Assembly: GCA_946482165.1 (NCBI GenBank)
Contig: CAMLQS010000170.1
Location: 1 to 10,431 of the forward strand
Length of the DNA: 10,431 bases
From: an uncultured Verrucomicrobiota bacterium
GTDB taxonomy: Bacteria; Verrucomicrobiota; Verrucomicrobiae; Opitutales; Opitutaceae
Direction of reading: 5' to 3'
The notes beneath the pieces are model-generated. The model made no database searches and had not been told where the DNA came from. It saw only the letters and a program-made list of their open reading frames with translations. Positions 6,543 to 10,431 of the stretch are shown here, piece by piece; the stretch's first letter is position 1, and each line of letters begins with the position of its first letter. The translations under genes were made by a program, and so were the position numbers.

Positions 6543-7361
6543 ATGCGAATCCTTCTTCTCCTCGCGGCGTTTTTTAGCGTCGCCCTCAACGCCCACGCCC
6601 ACGGCATCTCCGAGGCCGACAAGGCCGCAATGCTCAACGGCGGCGCGCTGCGCTACGTCCAGCTCGGCGCGAGCCACATGCTCACCGGCTACGACCACCT
6701 GCTGTTCCTCCTCGGGGTCATGTTCTTCCTTACGAAGTTCAGGGACATCGTGAAGTTCATCACCGCCTTCACGCTCGGACACTGCATCACGCTGATCTTC
6801 GCCACGCTGTTCCAGATCCGGGCCAACTATTACCTCATCGATGCCGTCATCGCCCTGACGGTCTGCTACAAGGCCTTCGACAACCTCGACGGATTCAAGA
6901 AATACCTCGGCACCGCTTCGCCCAACATGCTGGGGGCGGTTTTCGCCTTCGGCCTCATCCACGGGTTCGGGCTCTCGACGCGTCTGCAACAGCTCCCCTT
7001 GGGCGACGACACCGCCGGGCTCGTGATGCGCATCCTGTCCTTCAACGTCGGCGTGGAGCTTGGCCAGATCCTCGCCTTGGTCCTCATGGGCACGCTGCTC
7101 GCCACCTGGCGCCCTTCGCCGACGTTTCCGAAATTCAGCTCCGCCGCCAACGTGCTGCTCATGTTCGTCGGCGTGCTGCTCTTCCTGATGCAGCTTCACG
7201 GCTACCAGCACACGCGCCACCCCGACGACTTCCCGCTCAACAAGGACGACCACTATCATGTCCACGCCGACATGGCCGCCCCGGTCGAGCCGGCGCCGCT
7301 CGCGCCCGCTCCCGCTCCGGGCGGACACAGCCACGGTCCCGGCGCCGACCACCACCACTGA
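6543..7361 (+). CDS. HupE/UreJ-type membrane protein with histidine-rich tail
   Basis: This 272-residue membrane protein resembles the HupE/UreJ_2 family, whose members are proposed nickel, cobalt or other metal permeases. A signal-like N-terminal helix (1-19) ends in NAHAHG, placing a His motif at the mature N-terminus. Family-type motifs follow: GASHMLTGYDHLLFLLGVMF (42-61), FTLGHCITL (76-84), FGLIHGFGLS (136-145) and FNVGVELGQI (167-176). The His and Asp residues inside these helices are candidate metal ligands. After a last helix (about 203-219) the tail is Pro/Ala-rich and studded with His, ending GADHHH. The ATG at 6543 has no Shine-Dalgarno sequence but gives a good signal-like N-terminus. 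No hydrogenase or urease genes are nearby, so a role in metal homeostasis or resistance is more likely. The secreted protein gene follows after 40 bases, probably co-transcribed. The upstream gap 6330-6542 holds no gene I can support. Confidence 0.85.
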   Translation: MRILLLLAAFFSVALNAHAHGISEADKAAMLNGGALRYVQLGASHMLTGYDHLLFLLGVMFFLTKFRDIVKFITAFTLGHCITLIFATLFQIRANYYLIDAVIALTVCYKAFDNLDGFKKYLGTASPNMLGAVFAFGLIHGFGLSTRLQQLPLGDDTAGLVMRILSFNVGVELGQILALVLMGTLLATWRPSPTFPKFSSAANVLLMFVGVLLFLMQLHGYQHTRHPDDFPLNKDDHYHVHADMAAPVEPAPLAPAPAPGGHSHGPGADHHH

Positions 7362-7401
7362 TTTCCCGCACTTCGCACGTTCAACCCATAACCCACCCAT
7401 C

Positions 7402-7857
7402 ATGAAAACTCGTCTGCACATCACCTCCCTCCTTGGTCTCTTGGCTTTGCTCGCCGGCCCCGTCTCCGCGCATCCCGACGGACACGGCGAAGAGTCGCAC
7501 GCCTTGCCCAAACCGAAGGCCTCGATACCGGCCAAACCGGCGCCGACCCTTCCCGCCACCGCCCCCGAGACGATCGCCGCCATCCAGCGGCAACTGGAGG
7601 CACTCAAGACCGCGCTGGAGGACGGCAAACTCCCGGCGGTTCGGTCCAACGCCGTCACCTTAAACCAACTTGTTCAACATATCGTGGCGCAGGTGCCGGC
7701 GGACCACCAGGCGAACGTCAAGGAGATCGCGGAGCGCCACTCCAAGCTCACCGACGAGCTCTCGAAGGCCGCGTCCGCCGGCGCGCAGAAAGAGGTCGAA
7801 TCCCTCGTTTCGAAGGTCACCGGAAACCTTCGCGCGCTGAAGCCTTTCGTTCACTGA
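7402..7857 (+). CDS. Small secreted helical protein, histidine-bearing N-terminus
   Basis: This 151-residue product is not from a family I recognise. Residues 1-23 form a Sec signal peptide (MKTR, a hydrophobic core LLGLLALLAG, then VSA), with likely cleavage before HPDGHGEESHA. Signal peptidase cleavage would therefore expose a histidine at the mature N-terminus. A Pro/Lys/Ala-rich linker (about 36-55) leads to an alpha-helical, heptad-like region (56-150) such as AAIQRQLEALKTALEDGK and VKEIAERHSKLTDELSK, compatible with a small helical bundle. It follows the hupE-like gene by 40 bases and is probably in the same operon. A periplasmic metal-binding or metal-delivery role is a guess from context. 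The frame continues upstream of the chosen ATG at 7402 into the hupE-like gene, but the signal peptide marks the true start. Confidence 0.8.
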   Translation: MKTRLHITSLLGLLALLAGPVSAHPDGHGEESHALPKPKASIPAKPAPTLPATAPETIAAIQRQLEALKTALEDGKLPAVRSNAVTLNQLVQHIVAQVPADHQANVKEIAERHSKLTDELSKAASAGAQKEVESLVSKVTGNLRALKPFVH

Positions 7858-7870
7858 CCGCGCTCTTGGA

Positions 7871-7906
7871 AAACAAAAGAGCGAAGGGGAGATACCTTCG
7901 CTCTTT
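7871..7906 (-). terminator. Terminator hairpin between convergent genes
   Basis: AAAGAGCGAAGG (7876-7887) pairs perfectly with CCTTCGCTCTTT (7895-7906) around a 7-base loop. Read on the - strand, the 12-bp stem runs into T, G and four T, fitting an intrinsic terminator for the small gene ending at 7968. On the + strand only the stem's own TTT follows, so it would be a weaker terminator for the hupE-like operon. CGCTCTT at 7861-7867 could pair with the same AAGAGCG (7877-7883), giving a mutually exclusive alternative hairpin. Confidence 0.75.
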
Positions 7907-7967
7907 GTCGGCTTCGGCCTTGCGCGAGGGCGACACGAGAGTCGCCCCGCGGTGATCGAGATGCGGC

Positions 7968-8192
7968 TCAGGCGACGCTCATCTCGGCCGGATGCTCGGC
8001 GTCGGCGCGATTTTCGCGGGCGCCTTGGCCGGCGGCGGCGTCTCGCCGGGCGAGGATGCGCAGCATCTCCCCGGTGGAGAGCGGGGAGTCGTCGCGGAGG
8101 AGGGTTTGCGCCATCCCCGGGGGGGCTTTCGCGATCTCGCGCTCGATGTGCAGACTGATGTCATCCAGGAAATCGGAGAGTGCGTCGGACAT
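7968..8192 (-). CDS. Small hypothetical protein (74 residues)
   Basis: This short - strand ORF encodes a soluble, mixed-charge protein starting MSDALSDFLDDISLHIERE and containing LLRDDSPLSTGEMLRILARRDAA. The first half looks helical and the C-terminus is Ala/Glu-rich. No domain, signal peptide or membrane segment is visible and I do not recognise it. Three points support a real gene: an AAAGG ribosome-binding-like sequence about a dozen bases before the ATG at 8192, a protein-like composition, and a - strand terminator about 60 bases after its stop. It is convergent with the hupE-like operon and divergent from ku. Overlapping frames in the same DNA read as arginine/proline-rich shadows. Confidence 0.55.
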   Translation of the reverse strand: MSDALSDFLDDISLHIEREIAKAPPGMAQTLLRDDSPLSTGEMLRILARRDAAAGQGARENRADAEHPAEMSVA

Positions 8193-8441
8193 GGCGGGTG
8201 GACCTTTGCAAGTTGAGGGTTGAGGTGGGCTAAAGCACGCTCAAATCGATCTCCATTTCTTTCCGGAAGCTCAAGCAAATGAAGTGTTTTTGGGGTGTTG
8301 TCCGGAGGCCTTGTCTAGGGTGGTTTCCCGATGCTCGATTCGGGGGCTTGCTGCGATCTTTGCCCGACCAGGCCGGCCCGCGCTCCACCGATGGTCGCCG
8401 CGCCGTCCCAGGGTTACGCTCGTCCCGTCCCCTCCGAAACC

Positions 8442-9389
8442 ATGCGCGCGATCTGGAAAGGCTCCATCTCCTTCGGCCTCGTCAATATACCCGTCTCCCT
8501 GCTCGCGGCGACGCGCACGGAGGAGCTCAAGTTCCGCCTGCTCCGCCGCGCCGACATGAGCCCGGTGAACTACAAGCGCGTCGCTGCCGTCGACGGAAGG
8601 GAAGTGCCTTGGGACGAGATCGTGAAGGGTTACGAATACGAAAAGGACCGCTTCGTCGTGCTGAAGGACGAGGACTTCAAGCGCGTGGACCTCGAGGCGA
8701 CGGACACCATCGAGATTGTCGATTTCGTCGACCTCGCGGAGATCAATCCCGTCTTCTTCGACAAGCCGTATTACCTCGAGCCGCAAAAGGGCGGGGCGGG
8801 CGCCTACCTGCTGCTTCGTCATGTTCTGGCCGATACAAATAAGGCCGGCATCGCCAAGGTCGTCATCCGCACGCGCCAGCACCTCGCCGCCGTGAAGAGC
8901 AACGGGCGCCTCCTCGTGCTCGAGATCATGCGGTTCGGGAACGAGCTTGTGGATCCGGCCGGGATAAGGCTCCCCGACGCCAAGGCGCCCGGTAAGCGCG
9001 AGCTGGCGATGGCCCGCGCGCTGGTCGATCAGCTCTCCGAAAAGTGGGACCCCAAGCGTTACACCGACGACTATCGCTCCGCGCTCATGAAACTCATCGA
9101 CGCCAAAGTGAAAGCCGGCGGGAAGGAACTCCCGACAGCGGCGCGCCCCGCCAAGCGCGCCACCAGCGAGGTGGATCTCGCCGAGGTGCTTCGCCGCAGT
9201 CTGCGCGAAGCGGGTGGAGGCGACTCGGCGGATGGCGCGTCCTCCGACGATGGCGCAGTCGCCTCCCGCAAGGCAAAGCGTGCGGCCGCGACTCCCCGCG
9301 CCGCCAAGGCCCCGCGCGCCGCTCCGCGCAAGACGGGTCGATCTCGCGCCGCCGCCGCGTCTCGGCCGCGCGCCAAGGCGCGCGCATGA
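8442..9389 (+). CDS. ku: Ku protein of bacterial non-homologous end joining
   Basis: This 315-residue protein is the DNA end-binding Ku homodimer subunit, which recruits LigD to double-strand breaks. The N-terminus MRAIWKGSISFGLVNIPVSL is the family signature and fixes the start at 8442; the frame is open upstream to 8331 but not Ku-like. The Ku core spans about 1-230, including YKRVAAVDGREVPWDEIVKGYE (44-65), YYLEPQKGGAGAYLLLRHVL (110-129) and RLLVLEIMRFGNEL (156-169). The motif VDLAEVLRRSL (244-254) corresponds to the conserved minimal C-terminal region of bacterial Ku. Beyond it lies a tail (about 275-315) of Lys, Arg, Ala and Pro, reminiscent of the basic C-terminal extensions of mycobacterial Ku that add DNA affinity. 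ligD starts 47 bases downstream, forming the usual two-gene operon. No Shine-Dalgarno sequence is evident. Confidence 0.96.
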   Translation: MRAIWKGSISFGLVNIPVSLLAATRTEELKFRLLRRADMSPVNYKRVAAVDGREVPWDEIVKGYEYEKDRFVVLKDEDFKRVDLEATDTIEIVDFVDLAEINPVFFDKPYYLEPQKGGAGAYLLLRHVLADTNKAGIAKVVIRTRQHLAAVKSNGRLLVLEIMRFGNELVDPAGIRLPDAKAPGKRELAMARALVDQLSEKWDPKRYTDDYRSALMKLIDAKVKAGGKELPTAARPAKRATSEVDLAEVLRRSLREAGGGDSADGASSDDGAVASRKAKRAAATPRAAKAPRAAPRKTGRSRAAAASRPRAKARA

Positions 9390-9436
9390 TGCCCGCGGCT
9401 CCGGCATGCGCCTAACGATACCGGCATCCCTTTTGC

Positions 9437-10431
9437 ATGGCCCGCTCCGCTTCCGCCGCCGCTCCACGCGAGGTAAAGTTCACCAACCTCGACAAGATTT
9501 TCTTTCCCGACTGCGGGTTCACGAAAGGGGACCTCATTCGCTATTACGTCGATGCGGCTCCCTACCTGCTGCCGCATCTGCGAGGGAGGCCGGTGACCTT
9601 GATCCGCTTCCCCGACGGCGTGACGGGCGAGAAGTTCTACGAGAAGAACGCGCCCAAATTCGCGCCCGATTGGATCGCGACCCAGGCGGTGCCGCGTCGC
9701 CGGCACGAGGGCGTCACTCGCTACATTCTGATCGATGACGCCAACGCGCTCGCCTGGTGCGCGAATCTTGCCGCGATCGAGCTGCATCCGTTTTTGCACC
9801 GCGTGCCCGACCTGGATCGTCCCACCCATGTCGTCTTCGACCTCGATCCGGGCGAGGGCGCCGACCTCCGGGACTGCGCGCGTGTCGGCTTTCACGTGAA
9901 GGCGATCACCGACGAACTCGGGCTGACCTCCTTCGCGAAGGTATCCGGCTCCAAGGGCCTTCAGGTCTACGTGCCGCTCAACACCGCGGTCTCCTACGAA
10001 GCCACCCGCGCTTTCGCGAAGAGCGTCGCGGCGCTGCTCGAGCAGCGGCACCCCGATCTCGTGGTGAGCAACATGGCCAAGGTGCGTCGCCATAAGCGCG
10101 TGCTGATCGATTGGAGCCAGAACCACGACGCGAAGACGACGGTCGCGGTCTACTCCTTGCGCGGGAAACGCCAGCGTCCTTACGTCTCCATGCCTGTCAC
10201 GTGGGACGAGTTGAAGCGACTGAAAGACCCGATGAAACTCTTCTTCACGCCGGAGGCCGCGCTTCGTCGTTTGAATAAACTCGGCGACTTGTTTGAGCCG
10301 GTGCTCACGCTGAAGCAGAAGCTCCCCGCCGCATTCGCCGCGTTGAAAGAAGATGTCGCTCCCGCGCCGCGTCCCGACCTTTCGGCCTACGAGGCGAAAC
10401 GGGATTTCACCCGCACGCGCGAGCCCGCGCC
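9437..10431 (+). CDS. ligD: LigD, multifunctional end-joining ligase/polymerase, 3' end missing
   Basis: The first 331 residues are visible and the gene runs off the right edge. They cover an archaeo-eukaryotic-primase-type LigD polymerase domain (about 10-290), which fills or adds nucleotides at broken ends. Hallmarks are VKFTNLDKIFF (13-23), FYEKNAP (69-75), IELHPF with H117, the metal-binding pair D135 and D137 in VFDLDPGEG, SGSKGLQVYVPL, and IDWSQN with D225. In the SGSKGLQ motif, Q stands where other LigD polymerases have His; I believe this is normal for one subgroup. Residues from Y318 (YEAKRDFTRT) resemble the lead-in to a 3'-phosphoesterase domain, so the order is Pol then PE, probably with the ATP-dependent ligase last, as in mycobacteria and unlike Pseudomonas. 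The ATG at 9437 is chosen because family similarity begins shortly after it. It is co-directional with ku, 47 bases downstream. The ligase domain is outside the window and cannot be confirmed. Confidence 0.94.
   Translation, partial: MARSASAAAPREVKFTNLDKIFFPDCGFTKGDLIRYYVDAAPYLLPHLRGRPVTLIRFPDGVTGEKFYEKNAPKFAPDWIATQAVPRRRHEGVTRYILIDDANALAWCANLAAIELHPFLHRVPDLDRPTHVVFDLDPGEGADLRDCARVGFHVKAITDELGLTSFAKVSGSKGLQVYVPLNTAVSYEATRAFAKSVAALLEQRHPDLVVSNMAKVRRHKRVLIDWSQNHDAKTTVAVYSLRGKRQRPYVSMPVTWDELKRLKDPMKLFFTPEAALRRLNKLGDLFEPVLTLKQKLPAAFAALKEDVAPAPRPDLSAYEAKRDFTRTREPA

Overview
The window is GC-rich chromosomal DNA from a bacterium. No ribosomal RNA or other lineage marker is present. Long ORFs with GC-rich third codon positions, several starts without a Shine-Dalgarno sequence (ku, ligD, hupE-like, chrB), and a glgX, chrBA and Ku/LigD gene set suggest a soil or freshwater heterotroph. 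An Opitutaceae-like member of the Verrucomicrobiota is my best guess, but this is impression only, and a proteobacterium or acidobacterium cannot be excluded.

Left part (1-3486, + strand): the end of a NarL/FixJ-type response regulator whose N-terminus lies outside the window. It is followed by a perfect intergenic hairpin and a strong, symmetrical terminator (691-721). Next comes about 470 bases without a convincing protein gene. This stretch holds a compact set of inverted repeats that can fold into a nested pseudoknot (938-1021), and a second intrinsic terminator (1074-1109). The glycogen debranching enzyme gene glgX starts only after that terminator, so the interval is either a small RNA gene or a regulated leader of glgX.

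Middle part (3550-7906): a metal and oxyanion section. On the - strand, chrB (chromate-sensing regulator) and chrA (chromate efflux pump) form a two-gene operon with a 4-base ATGA overlap. A perfect TGTAAC-N4-GTTACA palindrome lies 18 bases upstream of chrB. Divergent from it, on the + strand, are three genes for histidine-rich envelope proteins: a small two-helix membrane protein, a HupE/UreJ-type membrane protein with a histidine-rich C-terminal tail, and a small secreted helical protein. They look like a metal-handling cassette of unknown specificity.

Right part (7876-10431): a small - strand ORF of unknown function with its own terminator, then a two-gene bacterial non-homologous end-joining operon on the + strand. 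Its genes are ku, with a long basic C-terminal tail, and ligD, which begins with the polymerase domain and is cut by the window end just as the phosphoesterase domain appears to begin. This is the Pol-first, mycobacterial-type domain order.

The most interesting undescribed signal is the possible structured RNA upstream of glgX. The second is the histidine-rich hupE-like cassette divergent from chrBA.
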